Below are positions 7,764 through 16,131 of a stretch of DNA of 34,337 bases, piece by piece. The position numbers and the translations under genes are program-made. Source of the stretch: DASZZV01 sp035544835 (GTDB lineage Bacteria; Acidobacteriota; Thermoanaerobaculia; Gp7-AA8); assembly GCA_035544835.1 (NCBI GenBank), contig DASZZV010000306.1, positions 1 through 34,337 of the forward strand, in the 5' to 3' direction. Numbering within the stretch: position 1 is the stretch's first letter; every line of letters starts with the position of its first letter. Under the pieces are notes generated by a model. It saw only the letters and a list, made by a program, of their open reading frames with translations. It had not been told where the DNA came from and ran no database searches.

Positions 7764-9014
7764 GTGGCAGTCATCCAGACCTTTCGCGCTCTGCAGCATC
7801 GCAATTTCAGGCTCTTCTTCTTCGGCCAGATGATCTCGCTCATCGGCACCTGGATGCAGAGCGTGGCGCAATCGTGGCTCATCTATCGAATGACCGGTTC
7901 GTCTGCGCTGCTCGGGCTCGTGGCCTTCTGCAGCCAATTCCCGATGTTCCTGGCCGCGCCGATCGGGGGCACCGTTGCCGATCGGCAGGATCGTCGCCGG
8001 ATTCTGATCTTCACCCAGGTGGCCTCGATGGTGCTGGCGCTGATTCTTGCCGCGCTGACGCTTTCCCACGCAATTCGACAGTGGCATATCTTTGTGTTGG
8101 CGGCGCTGCTCGGGGTGGTCAACGGCTTCGACATCCCGGTGCGCCAGTCTTTCTTCGTTCACATGGTCGGCCGCGAAGATCTGATGAACGCCATCGCTCT
8201 GAATTCCTCGATTTTCAATGGAGCGCGGATCGTCGGCCCGGCCATCGCCGGCATTCTTGTGGCCGCCATCGGAGAAGGGTGGTGCTTTCTGTTGAATGCC
8301 GTCAGCTACGTGGCGGTGATCGCCGGGTTGCTGATGATGCGAGTCCCGAAGCACGAGAAACCGGAACGGAGCAGATCAAGCACCGATGAGCTCGTGGATG
8401 GGTTCCGATTTATCCGCTCGGCCAAGCCGATCGTGGCACTCCTGATGCTGCTGGGACTGGTCAGTTTCATGGGGATGCCCTATTCCGTCCTGATGCCGAT
8501 CTTCGCCGACCGCATCCTCCACGGGGGAGCGCGAGGCCTCGGCTATCTGATGTGCGCATCGGGACTGGGAGCTTTGACGGCTTCGGTCCTTCTCGCCGCC
8601 AGGCCGTCGCTTCGAGGCCTGGGCAGGTGGGTCTCGGTTGCCGCGGCCAGCTTCGGTCTGAGCCTCATCGCCTTCGGATTCTCGGAGCGTTTCTGGTTGT
8701 CGGCACTACTGCTGGTCCCGGTCGGATTCTCCATGATGCTGCAGATGGCGTCGTCCAACACGCTGATTCAGGCGATGGTCCCGGATGCATTTCGGGGACG
8801 CGTGATGGCGGTGTACTCGATGATGTTCTCTGGAATGGCACCTCTCGGTTCGCTGCTGGCGGGAGTGCTGGCTCAGAGGATTGGCGCTCCGTCGACGGTC
8901 GCCGCGGGAGGCATCGTCTGTATCGCGGGCGCGGCCCTGTTTCACCGACGCCTGCCGGGATTGCGCACAGAGGCGCGGGTCCTGATCCACGGGAGCGAAA
9001 CGGTGATCGAGTAA
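7764..9014 (+). CDS. MFS transporter, EntS-like (MFS_3) exporter
   Basis: The 416-residue protein begins with FRALQHRNFRLFFFGQMISLIG, which is typical of the EntS-like branch of the major facilitator superfamily. Multiple hydrophobic helices run the full length. A motif-A-like loop (GGTVADRQDRRR) joins helices two and three, and NAIALNSSIFNGARIVGPAIAG follows in the N-terminal half. Members of this group export siderophores, drugs or other small molecules; the substrate here is unknown. The start is a GTG with no visible ribosome site. It is transcribed divergently from the SRPBCC-marR operon, which makes MarR control plausible. Confidence 0.9.
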   Translation: MAVIQTFRALQHRNFRLFFFGQMISLIGTWMQSVAQSWLIYRMTGSSALLGLVAFCSQFPMFLAAPIGGTVADRQDRRRILIFTQVASMVLALILAALTLSHAIRQWHIFVLAALLGVVNGFDIPVRQSFFVHMVGREDLMNAIALNSSIFNGARIVGPAIAGILVAAIGEGWCFLLNAVSYVAVIAGLLMMRVPKHEKPERSRSSTDELVDGFRFIRSAKPIVALLMLLGLVSFMGMPYSVLMPIFADRILHGGARGLGYLMCASGLGALTASVLLAARPSLRGLGRWVSVAAASFGLSLIAFGFSERFWLSALLLVPVGFSMMLQMASSNTLIQAMVPDAFRGRVMAVYSMMFSGMAPLGSLLAGVLAQRIGAPSTVAAGGIVCIAGAALFHRRLPGLRTEARVLIHGSETVIE

Positions 9015-9032
9015 CGGCTTCGGGCCTCCCCC

Positions 9033-9824
9033 TCATGATGCCACCGCGGTGGTGACGATGGCCTGCATGTGTCCTCGGATCGGGTGATCGCCATAGCTGG
9101 CCGCGAGCTCGCGCGCTGCTTCTTCGACGAGCGAGGCGGCGTCGACACCGCGTTCCTTGATGGAATCGAACATCGGAGTGCCGAGGGCCAGTCCGGAGGC
9201 GACGTCCGTGGCGGTGGCGGCGCTGCAGGGAAGAGCGACCTCGATCAGGGAAATGTCAGCGAACCCGCTGCCGCGAACGAGCTGCTCGATCTCGCCTCGG
9301 TCGTGCCACGAGAACGGGATCTCCATGAATCGCGGGGGATCAGAAGGAAATTTGCTCTGGACAAAGTCATTGAAGGTTCGTGAGAAGTCATTCTGTTCAA
9401 GCGAGTCCCACACATTGAATGCGAGCTGCCCTCCGGGTCTCAGTACGCGGCGGCACTCGCGTAGTGCAGCAGGCTTGTCCGGAACGAACATCAGTCCGAA
9501 CTGACAGACCACGGCGTCGAACTCGCCACCACCGAAGGGAAGATTCATGGCGTCGGCCTGGCGCCAGGAGACCTGCGGCAAGTCAGCCTGTCGCCGTCCT
9601 TCGACGATCATTGCCTCGTTGAGATCGGTGGCGACGATCGTCACCCGGGGAAACGACTCCGCGATCGTGCGGGTGAGGATGCCGGTCCCGCAGGCGATCT
9701 CCAGCAGGCGGCCTTCCTCCGGAATCTTAAGGCGCGTTGCGAGGTCCTGAGCATATGGCAGAAAGAAAAGGTCGCGGAGATAGCGGTGATAGTTGGCTGG
9801 AACGGAGCCGGTGAATGCAACCAT
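9033..9824 (-). CDS. Class I SAM-dependent methyltransferase
   Basis: The 263-residue protein has the standard class I methyltransferase motifs: motif I LLEIACGTGILT, the acidic strand VATDLNEAMI, QADAMNLPFGGGEFDAVVCQFGLMFVPD, and LRPGGQLAFNVWDS. The order and spacing match the Methyltransf_11/25 type that acts on small molecules such as quinones or lipids; the substrate is not evident. The ATG at 9824 is chosen because GAGGTG sits seven to eight bases upstream. The frame stays open to 9893, but that extension looks non-coding. The gene ends 18 bases from the MFS stop, convergently, with no obvious terminator hairpin between them. Confidence 0.88.
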   Translation of the reverse strand: MVAFTGSVPANYHRYLRDLFFLPYAQDLATRLKIPEEGRLLEIACGTGILTRTIAESFPRVTIVATDLNEAMIVEGRRQADLPQVSWRQADAMNLPFGGGEFDAVVCQFGLMFVPDKPAALRECRRVLRPGGQLAFNVWDSLEQNDFSRTFNDFVQSKFPSDPPRFMEIPFSWHDRGEIEQLVRGSGFADISLIEVALPCSAATATDVASGLALGTPMFDSIKERGVDAASLVEEAARELAASYGDHPIRGHMQAIVTTAVAS

Positions 9825-9941
9825 GATGAGCACCTCACGCTGAATTCTGAAGCATCTGAAGCGGGGCCTGGACTGTTTTCCCGGAGCGTTCAAATCGCAG
9901 TGAAGAAATGTCCTAAACGACCGTCACTGCCTACCTCCGCC

Positions 9942-10568
9942 TTACAGGACCTGAGTGGGGAAAACGTGTTGGCAATCGGCGCGGCCGCGGACCTTTCCCC
10001 AGACCTCGATGCACCAGGTAACCTGGTGATCGTCGCCCGATGCGTGGGGGAGGTCGTCCGGCACGGAGAAGGTGATCATGTGTTCGTAGGGCTCGGCGGC
10101 CTGCACTTCGAAAGGGCCGGTATCGAGGAAATTGAAAGTGCCGAGTTGCCTCACATTGCGCGAGCGCCGGTCGCCGTGTCCGGTCCACCACGACTCTTCG
10201 CCGACGAGATTCGCGCGCAGCGACTCGAATACGGCCGGCCCTGGCTGGAGAAAGTAAAACCGCGCCTCCGCTCCTCGGGTCAGCACCACTGAGTCGGTCT
10301 CTACGATCGTCTTAGGCGTTGCCAAGGCGAGGGTCTGGTAAATCGCCGAGTAAAGAAGCAGCAGAGCCACAGCTCCAAAACCGCCACCCGCCGCATATCC
10401 GACGAGCCGGCCGTCAGCTTCTCGCGTCGTCAGGATGAGAATTGGAATGGCCACCGCGGCCAGGAGGATGCCAATCGCCAACGTACAGCCGATCCGATAG
10501 CCGCGCTCTCCCGGGACTGACAGGGCGTAGCGGAGATGGACTCCCGGGCGAAGCGCGTCGTCAGCCAT
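9942..10568 (-). CDS. Unknown two-helix membrane protein (DUF3592-like)
   Basis: The 208-residue protein has two membrane helices near the N-terminus (IGCTLAIGILLAAVAIPILI and a second around FGAVALLLLYSAIY). A soluble beta-rich domain of about 120 residues follows. That domain ends in VTWCIEVWGKVRGRADCQHV, a pattern reminiscent of DUF3592-type proteins whose C-termini describe an arrestin-like beta sandwich. I cannot assign a function. The ATG at 10568 has no strong ribosome site. The gene lies upstream of the methyltransferase on the same strand with a 117-base gap, so co-transcription is possible. Confidence 0.65.
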   Translation of the reverse strand: MADDALRPGVHLRYALSVPGERGYRIGCTLAIGILLAAVAIPILILTTREADGRLVGYAAGGGFGAVALLLLYSAIYQTLALATPKTIVETDSVVLTRGAEARFYFLQPGPAVFESLRANLVGEESWWTGHGDRRSRNVRQLGTFNFLDTGPFEVQAAEPYEHMITFSVPDDLPHASGDDHQVTWCIEVWGKVRGRADCQHVFPTQVL

Positions 10569-10900
10569 TCTGAGCTCGAAAAGAGTACTACCGTTGAGGT
10601 CCGGCGGGCCGCGGCTTCCAGTAACCAGATGCCGTCATTCGAGCGGAGGAGCGACGAAGGAGTCGCTGAAGACTGAAATCAGAATTAGATTAGACCCCTC
10701 CGTCATTCTGAGCGTCGAGCGAAGAATCTCAAGATGAATACAGTCAAAATTCAGAACAAGGGCCTTCAGGCTGAAACCTTTCATCTTCAAATCTTGAGAT
10801 TCTTCGCTGCGGCTCAGAATGACGGCTTTTTGTCACCCTCTTGCTCTCGACATTCACGTCGTTCCCGGCTTCAACTTATGGCGCGAGTGAATTGGGCGAG
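10569..10900. other. Gene-free stretch holding a dispersed inverted repeat
   Basis: No gene is visible. The stretch carries the inverted repeat at 10700-10825. Small open frames that cross it are artefacts of the repeat. Confidence 0.6.
10700..10825. repeat. Imperfect inverted repeat (GTCATTCTGAG family)
   Basis: The left arm 10700-10735 starts CCGTCATTCTGAGCGTCGAG. The right arm 10791-10825 ends GGCTCAGAATGACGG. They pair over about 35 bases with a few mismatches and a 55-base loop. The architecture, a GTCATYCTGAGC end followed by CGAAGRATCT, is the same as at 4624-4728. Confidence 0.8.
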
Positions 10901-10928
10901 AAAAAAAGGGAGGGCGTGAGCCCTCCCC
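10901..10928 (-). terminator. Rho-independent terminator of the secreted-protein gene
   Basis: On the minus strand GGGAGGGC-TCAC-GCCCTCCC forms an 8-bp GC-rich stem with a tetraloop, followed directly by seven T residues. It lies about 30 bases after the stop of the 1068-residue gene. This is a canonical intrinsic terminator. Confidence 0.92.
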
Positions 10929-10955
10929 TTGATTCGAATTACGAAGTGATGTGGC

Positions 10956-13900
10956 TTAAGGCGTGGTGACGATCACGTCGTCGAGGAACTCGTTATTGCC
11001 GTAGGCGCTGATGCCGAGGAAGCCGAGTTGGATTGTAGTGCCCTTGTAAGCGGTGAGGGCGATGGTGTGCTGCTTCCAGCCGGTCGACCCGTCATAGCGG
11101 TTGATGGCCGTCCCGACGCTTGCAAATGTGCCGGTCGAGACCTGCACCTGCACCTTGTCGGCGGACGTCGAGTAACCGGTGTCGTGGTACATCCAGAACT
11201 TGAGTGTGGCCGAAGTCGCCGTGCTCGGAATGGCGAAGCCGGTGGTCTGGTAGATCCGTGTCTGGGAGCCACTCGCAGAGTCGTATGAGTTGAACTTCGC
11301 AAGGGAACTGCCGCTATGCGGAGCAGCGGTTGGAAGGGTGCCCGAGGTGACGTAGGTCCAGGCGCCGGCAGTGCCGGAAACCTGTGCAGTCGCCCAGCCG
11401 GCGCTGCTCTCGAAGCCGTTCGAGAAGAGCGTCGATCCGCTGCTGCATGTGGCCGTGAAGTTCGTGCCCGTCACGTTCGCGCCGCTGACCGACACGGAGG
11501 TGCTGGCCGGCGAGAAGGTGCAGCCGCTCTTGCTCGGCGTCACGGTGTAGGTGCCGTTGGCGAGTCCGGTGACGGAGTAGTTGTTCGAGGCGTCGCTCGT
11601 GGCCGAGGCCGAGCCGGCGGAGACTGTGGCGCCGGAAGTGCCGGCGCTGCCGGAGATCGAGTAGGTAGCCGTCGCCGTCGTCACCGTGCCGGTGACAGTG
11701 AAGCTGCCGGCGGCATAGCCGTTCACGCCGACCCACCAGGTGCCTGAAGCCGGGTTGGTGGCCGAGCAGGTCTCGTTGCCCGACGCAGTGTATGGACGGC
11801 AGATGTAGGCACTGGAGGTGGGCTTGGCGTTGACTTGCGTGAAGATGTCGACGTCGGCCGTGGCGCTGGTTGTTGCAAAAGTCAGGTTCGTAGCGCCCGG
11901 TGGGACGGTGATGTAGTAGTACTTCCAGGCGCTCTGAGCCACACTCTGACCGGTCACGGCGACGCCGCTCGTGAGCTGGGTGTCGCCGGTTCCGCACGTT
12001 GCCGTGAAGTTCGCGGTGACGTTGGCCGAGGTGATCGTGACGGAACTGGATGCCGGAGAGAACGTGCAGCCCGACTTGCTGGGAGTCACGGTGTAAGTCC
12101 CGGCCGCGAAGCCGGACATCGCGTAGTTGCTCGAGGCGTCGCTGGTCGCTGTCGAGGGGCCGGCGGTGACCGTAGCACCGGTGGTGCCGGCATTGCCGCT
12201 GATCGAGAAGGTGGGTGCCGTGCAGGTGGCGGTGAAGTTGACGCCGGTGACGTTCGCGGACGTGATGCTCACCGAGCTGGAAGCGGGGGAGAAGGTGCAG
12301 CCGCTCTTGCTGGGCGTCACGGTGTAGGTGCCGGAGGCGAGGCCGGAGATCGTGTAATTGCTCGACGCGTCGCTGGTCGCAGAGGCTGAGCCGGTCGAGA
12401 GCGTCGCGCTGGTCGCTCCGGCATTGCCGGAGATCGAGTAGGTCGCGGTGGTCGATGTCGAGATCTTCGCAGTCCAGATCTCTTCCTTGGCGTTGTTGCG
12501 GCGGTCGGTCCAGGAGGGGAAGAAGGCGTTGCCGTAGCCGGAGAGGCTGTTGTAGTCGCCGAACTGGTTGCCGGAATCGGCGCCGGCGATGGTCTCGTCG
12601 GTCATGGCAGTCGTGACCTTGACTGCTGCACCCCATGTTGCGCCGGCGTCGCTCGACATCTGATAGAAGACGTCCACCTTCTTGCGGTTCGGGTCGTTGA
12701 CCGTGTCGTAGTAAATGGCTCCGATCGTGCCGTTGGTTTCGTCGACGGCGAGGAACTGGTTGAACTGGTCGTTCAGGCCACTCTGGTTGTTGATCTTCGT
12801 CCGGGCGCTCCAGGTGGCGCCGCCATCCGTAGAGCGGGAGAACCAGATGCGCGTCTTGCAGGTCGAGGTCGCGCTGGTGCCTGGCTCGTTCGCAGCAGCG
12901 GTGCAGCCGGCGTCGCCGGATAGATCGGTCCAGAGAACGTAGACGTTGTTCGTCGTCCCGGTGCGGTAGGTGCCGCCGGAGGCGTAGAGGAGGATCCGGC
13001 GACTGGAGAAGGCCGGCACTCCGATGTCATACGAGTCGTAGGTGGTGACGAGCTTTAACGGGGCCGAGTAGCTCGTGCCGCCGTTGGTCGACTTCACCAC
13101 GAAGATCCCGCGTGAGCCGGTGTCGGGGAAGAAGCCAAACACGTCGCCGGCGGAGTTGCTCTTCACGTCGGCGCCGATGCAGGTGCCGGTAGCCTGCGCG
13201 TCACTCACCTGGATGGGTGTGCCCCAGCCCGAAGAGGTCCGGCGGTTCATGAAGGCCGGGTTCCCGTTGTGCCAGATGACGTAGTTGTTGTTCGCGAACG
13301 GCGAGGAAGCGCTGTGATCGATCCACTGCATCTGCTTGTCGGTGTTGGTCTGGCTGCCGGAGATGGTGCCGTCGAAGGTCCAGGTCGCGCCGCCGTTGGC
13401 GGAACGATAGGACTGGACCTTCATGGTGTTTCCGTTGATTCCCATCGTCGAGGACCAGGCGGTTCCGTCCGAGCTCCAGTCGACCGTCGGGTCAGAGTGG
13501 AACGAGTCGCCGGTGGCGAGAGGGAGGTTGGTCTGACCCCACGTCACGCCTCCGTCGCTGGAGTAGTACTGCCCTTGTGTGCCGGAGCCGGCAATATTGT
13601 TCGAGGCGGCGATGATCTTGCTCGGGTTCCAGTAGTTGATCCGGATGTCGGACTCGCTGCGGGAGGCTGTCTGCGAGCCCGACGTTCGCACGTTCGAACC
13701 AGCTGTTGCGGCCAGAGGAGAGACGGAGGTGCGCCCCTTCGCGCCAAAAGCAGGACCCTCGTCGCGATCGCCGAATTCATATCCCGGCGCCATCGTCGCC
13801 TCGGGATTTCCCGGCTTGAGGTCCTGATGGTTGATCATCCACTCGAGGACTTCTTTGAGGACGAGCGGATAGCCCCCGGTCGGGTCGTTGTCGTTGTCGT

Positions 13901-14162
13901 AGTTGACCTCGGGGTGGCCCTTCCGCCAATAGACTTTCAACCATGGTGGAACGATCCGGTCCTTTGCGTCGCGGTCCTTGAGCTTCCCGAAGTCCTGATT
14001 CTCACGAATCAGTTTCTCCAGACTGCTGCCCGGTTTGACGTGGGCAGCTTTGAGCTGTTCATCGACGGGCGGGAACACTGGATTCCCTTTTGGTGGGGCG
14101 GCGAACGTCTTCGTCGTCGCGAATAGAAACACGACTGCCAGGAGAGTAAAGGTTTTCTTCAC
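10956..14162 (-). CDS. Large secreted protein: Asp-box propeller, tandem repeats, PPC and jelly-roll domains
   Basis: The 1068-residue protein has a signal peptide (MKKTFTLLAVVFLFATTKTFA). A conserved N-terminal region spans about 25-120. A sialidase/BNR-like propeller at about 180-567 contains at least five Asp-box motifs (SSDGGVTW, SANGGATW, STNGGTSY, STDGGATW, SSDAGATW). Two roughly 75-residue beta repeats lie at about 572-722, each containing GTYTVTPSKSGCTFSPAS. A PPC (bacterial pre-peptidase C-terminal) domain follows at about 724-828, then a third copy of the repeat at about 829-905, and a C-terminal jelly-roll-like domain to 1067. It is an exported, probably surface or extracellular, carbohydrate- or protein-binding factor. 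Asp boxes alone do not prove sialidase activity. The start is GTG 14162. Confidence 0.88.
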   Translation of the reverse strand: MKKTFTLLAVVFLFATTKTFAAPPKGNPVFPPVDEQLKAAHVKPGSSLEKLIRENQDFGKLKDRDAKDRIVPPWLKVYWRKGHPEVNYDNDNDPTGGYPLVLKEVLEWMINHQDLKPGNPEATMAPGYEFGDRDEGPAFGAKGRTSVSPLAATAGSNVRTSGSQTASRSESDIRINYWNPSKIIAASNNIAGSGTQGQYYSSDGGVTWGQTNLPLATGDSFHSDPTVDWSSDGTAWSSTMGINGNTMKVQSYRSANGGATWTFDGTISGSQTNTDKQMQWIDHSASSPFANNNYVIWHNGNPAFMNRRTSSGWGTPIQVSDAQATGTCIGADVKSNSAGDVFGFFPDTGSRGIFVVKSTNGGTSYSAPLKLVTTYDSYDIGVPAFSSRRILLYASGGTYRTGTTNNVYVLWTDLSGDAGCTAAANEPGTSATSTCKTRIWFSRSTDGGATWSARTKINNQSGLNDQFNQFLAVDETNGTIGAIYYDTVNDPNRKKVDVFYQMSSDAGATWGAAVKVTTAMTDETIAGADSGNQFGDYNSLSGYGNAFFPSWTDRRNNAKEEIWTAKISTSTTATYSISGNAGATSATLSTGSASATSDASSNYTISGLASGTYTVTPSKSGCTFSPASSSVSITSANVTGVNFTATCTAPTFSISGNAGTTGATVTAGPSTATSDASSNYAMSGFAAGTYTVTPSKSGCTFSPASSSVTITSANVTANFTATCGTGDTQLTSGVAVTGQSVAQSAWKYYYITVPPGATNLTFATTSATADVDIFTQVNAKPTSSAYICRPYTASGNETCSATNPASGTWWVGVNGYAAGSFTVTGTVTTATATYSISGSAGTSGATVSAGSASATSDASNNYSVTGLANGTYTVTPSKSGCTFSPASTSVSVSGANVTGTNFTATCSSGSTLFSNGFESSAGWATAQVSGTAGAWTYVTSGTLPTAAPHSGSSLAKFNSYDSASGSQTRIYQTTGFAIPSTATSATLKFWMYHDTGYSTSADKVQVQVSTGTFASVGTAINRYDGSTGWKQHTIALTAYKGTTIQLGFLGISAYGNNEFLDDVIVTTP
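11445..12447 (-). repeat. Three intragenic repeats of about 225 bp in the secreted protein
   Basis: Copies lie at about 12447-12222, 12222-11995 and 11675-11445. The first two are adjacent, and the third is separated by the PPC domain. The DNA is nearly as conserved as the protein, which points to recent duplication or gene conversion. Each copy keeps two cysteines (SGCTF and TATC), which could form a disulphide in each domain. Confidence 0.8.
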
Positions 14163-14293
14163 TTGAGTTCCATCCTCAAAACGATCGATTTTCAGAGCTT
14201 AGAACTGCTGAGCGTCTCAAGATCTGTGCCGTAGAAAACGTGGCTGATTCGATGCGTTTTGGTTGCTTAGTTGACCCGAAAGGGCGGAACTCC

Positions 14294-14329
14294 GGGTCAC
14301 GATGTGAGCACTGATGCATTGCGTGACCC
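14294..14329. other. Unassigned hairpin upstream of the secreted-protein gene
   Basis: GGGTCACGATG and CATTGCGTGACCC pair with one or two bulged bases around a 12-base loop. The hairpin lies between the response regulator and the secreted-protein gene on their shared strand. No T-tract follows, so it is not an obvious terminator. It could be an RNA element or a protein-binding site. The rest of 14163-14436 shows no gene. Confidence 0.4.
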
Positions 14330-14436
14330 ACCGCAGGTGAACCGCACGGATGCTCATCGGGTCGGAGCGAATACGGCGCGAAAGGCCGCAAGTGCCGCCG
14401 GGTGAAAGATCGTCGCTCGCGGCCTTCCGCTCGTCG

Positions 14437-14847
14437 TCAGTGGCTTCGGGTTTCAGCACCGTGACTGTGGGAAACGCAGCGTGCCACCGCCGCGCGGAGG
14501 TCCATGATGTCGAATGGCTTCCGAAGTTTCGTCTCGACGATTGCGACCGGCACCCGGGAAATCACTGCCTCGGAGGAGGCGGTAATGACGACGACGCGTT
14601 TGACCGCGGGACGGGCGACTTCGATCTGCTGCAGAAGCTCCAGCCCGTCGTGGTTCGGCATCATGAGGTCGAGCACGATACAGTCGTACGCTGCCCTCGA
14701 GAGTTTCTCTACAGCAGCCGCGCCATCATGCGCTTCATCGACCTGCATCCCGTCGCTGCGGAGCACCGCCCGAACGAGTCCCCTCACACCGGCATCATCG
14801 TCCACAACAAGAACACGTCCTTCGACGGTTGATTCAGGATTGCGCAT
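14437..14847 (-). CDS. Stand-alone CheY-like response regulator
   Basis: The 136-residue protein is a single receiver domain. It has the acidic cluster in VLVVDDDAGVR (residues 12-22), the phosphoacceptor aspartate in CIVLDLMMPNHDG, the conserved Thr in VVVITASS and the Lys in KLRKPFD. It has no output domain, so it would work through protein-protein contacts. AGGTGG lies about eight bases before the ATG. Its kinase partner is unknown. The only histidine kinase in the window is at 22833-24941, and a broken SpoIIE-type phosphatase lies divergently just upstream. Confidence 0.92.
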   Translation of the reverse strand: MRNPESTVEGRVLVVDDDAGVRGLVRAVLRSDGMQVDEAHDGAAAVEKLSRAAYDCIVLDLMMPNHDGLELLQQIEVARPAVKRVVVITASSEAVISRVPVAIVETKLRKPFDIMDLRAAVARCVSHSHGAETRSH

Positions 14848-14899
14848 ATCAGTGCCACCTGGACAGAGGACGAGCGGTGGTGCGTCGTACTCGCGTGAG

Positions 14900-15230
14900 C
14901 GTTTCTTGGGGGCCAGGCCCTCTCACATTCTCTGAGGGCTCGTGCCTGTCGGTGCCTTGTTGGTGCCTTGTTGGGGCCATGGTGCCTTGTTAGGGCCAGG
15001 CCTCTTTTTCTCTGTGCCGTGTTGGGGCCAGGCCTCTTTTCTCTGAATTCGGACCCCGGAAGTGAAGAGGTTTCGGGCGAATGCCTACGAGCCGAAAAAA
15101 TGTCGCGAAAGGTTTGGCAGAAGAAAAAGAGGCCTCAGAAGGAAAAGAGGCCTGGCCCCAAGAAAGTCCCTCGGAAGGAAAAGAGGCCTGGCCCCAAGAA
15201 AGTCCCTCCAAGAAAGTCCCTAGGACGAGT
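14900..15230. repeat. Cluster of GGCCAGGCCTCTTT-type short repeats
   Basis: The motif GGGGCCAGGCCTCTTT occurs here in both orientations: inverted copies near 14907, 14993 and 15025, and direct copies near 15140 and 15180. TGGTGCCTTGTT repeats precede them. The segment at about 15040-15130 (CTGAATTCGGACC, GAGGTTTCGGGCGAATG, ATGTCGCGAAAGGTTTGGCA) is a diverged copy of the second half of the 225-bp tandem repeat at 5587-6035. The cluster runs directly into the phosphatase remnant. Confidence 0.8.
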
Positions 15231-15868
15231 GTGGCGGCTCAGGTGATCGGTGGCGATTATTTCGATTTCATTCCGATGCCGGACGGCAACTGGGCGATCT
15301 GTCTCGGTGATGTATCGGGGAAAGGACTCCCGGCGTCGCTGGTGATGTCGAACGTTCAGGCCATCATTCGTGTCATGGCGATGCTGGACACGCCATCGAG
15401 CGAGTCGCTCCGCCTCGCCAACAAACTTCTCTATCGGTGTACCTCTCCGGAGAAGTTCGTCACCTTCTTTCTTTCGCGTCTCGTGGGGTACTCGAGTTCT
15501 GCAACGCCGGTCACAATCCTCCGCTTTACATCAGCGAGGGTGAATGCCATCGATTGAAGGGGCGGGGAATCGTGCTGGGGGTTGTCGAGGATTTCCAATA
15601 CGAGCAGGCTCTCGTGACAATGAAAAAAGATGATGTGCTGGTCATCTTCTCGGACGGAATCAGCGAGGCCGTCAATGCTCTGGACGAGGAGCTCGGCGAG
15701 GAGAACCTGATCCGAGTCGTGCAGAGCCATCGCACCAGCTCAGCGGCCCAGATTCAAGCGGCAGTGCTCGACGCGGTCCGTCACCATGCCAGTGGAGTCG
15801 CGCAGTACGACGACATCACCATTGTCGTGGTCAAGCGGATGGAGGCGGGAGTGGTCACGCTCCGCTGA
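15081..15868 (+). pseudogene. Truncated, frameshifted SpoIIE/RsbU-type PP2C phosphatase
   Basis: Two overlapping frames together encode a SpoIIE-type phosphatase domain. The first covers VIGGDYFDF, GDVSGKGLPASLVMSN and KFVTFFLSRL, up to about 15485. The second resumes with GVLEFCNAGHNPPLYISEG and continues through VIFSDGISEA and QYDDITIVVVKR to 15868. All four metal-binding aspartate motifs survive. The frame changes around 15480-15495, where about four residues between SRL and GVLEF are also missing. The 5' end is lost: residues before about 15231 are repeat-derived (EGKEAWPQESPS twice). Normal family members have an N-terminal sensor and dimerisation region. A sequencing error could explain the frameshift but not the missing 5' part. 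Confidence 0.8.
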
Positions 15869-16088
15869 CGGAAGCGGCGTCTCATTCTCATGACTCCATG
15901 GCCGCCACGTATTTGCATGGCGTCTGCCGGCACCTCCCATTCATTGACGGCAACCAAGAGAACCGCTCTGTTCAAGCCCGTCACCGTCGGTCCCGATCAA
16001 ATCCGGCAAGACCCTCGGCTGTGAAGAAAATCGATCCAGCTCAAAAGGATCGTCGTCGATGTCCCTCGCGGCCGGCCGAGGATCCGAA

Positions 16089-16108
16089 ATGTGGATACGC
16101 ATCCACAT
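16089..16108. promoter_or_regulatory. Palindromic operator upstream of the toxin-antitoxin pair
   Basis: ATGTGGAT-ACGC-ATCCACAT is a perfect inverted repeat with 8-bp arms. It ends 23 bases before the antitoxin ATG, over the expected -35 position. Ribbon-helix-helix antitoxins typically autorepress through such sites; that assignment is inferred. Confidence 0.7.
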
Positions 16109-16119
16109 GGCAATAGCGA

Positions 16120-16125
16120 TACAAT
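16120..16125 (+). promoter_or_regulatory. -10 box of the toxin-antitoxin operon
   Basis: TACAAT ends six bases before the ATG at 16132, and no ribosome site is present. Transcription would start at or next to the ATG, giving a leaderless message. The -35 position falls inside the operator palindrome and has no good hexamer. Confidence 0.5.
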
Positions 16126-16131
16126 CGCCGT

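Noticed and set aside
11314..12636. Long minus-strand frame of 440 codons rich in His, Arg and Leu, and plus-strand frames opposite
   Set aside because: They lie entirely inside the secreted-protein gene in other frames and only mirror its repeats and biased composition.
14270..14440. Possible cyclic-di-GMP or other riboswitch upstream of the secreted-protein gene
   Set aside because: Only a simple hairpin is visible; the conserved bases and second stem of known classes were not found on either strand.
15943..16106. Minus-strand frame of about 53 codons beginning MRIHISDPRP upstream of the antitoxin
   Set aside because: No ribosome site, no recognisable motif, and it overlaps the antitoxin operator; insufficient support.
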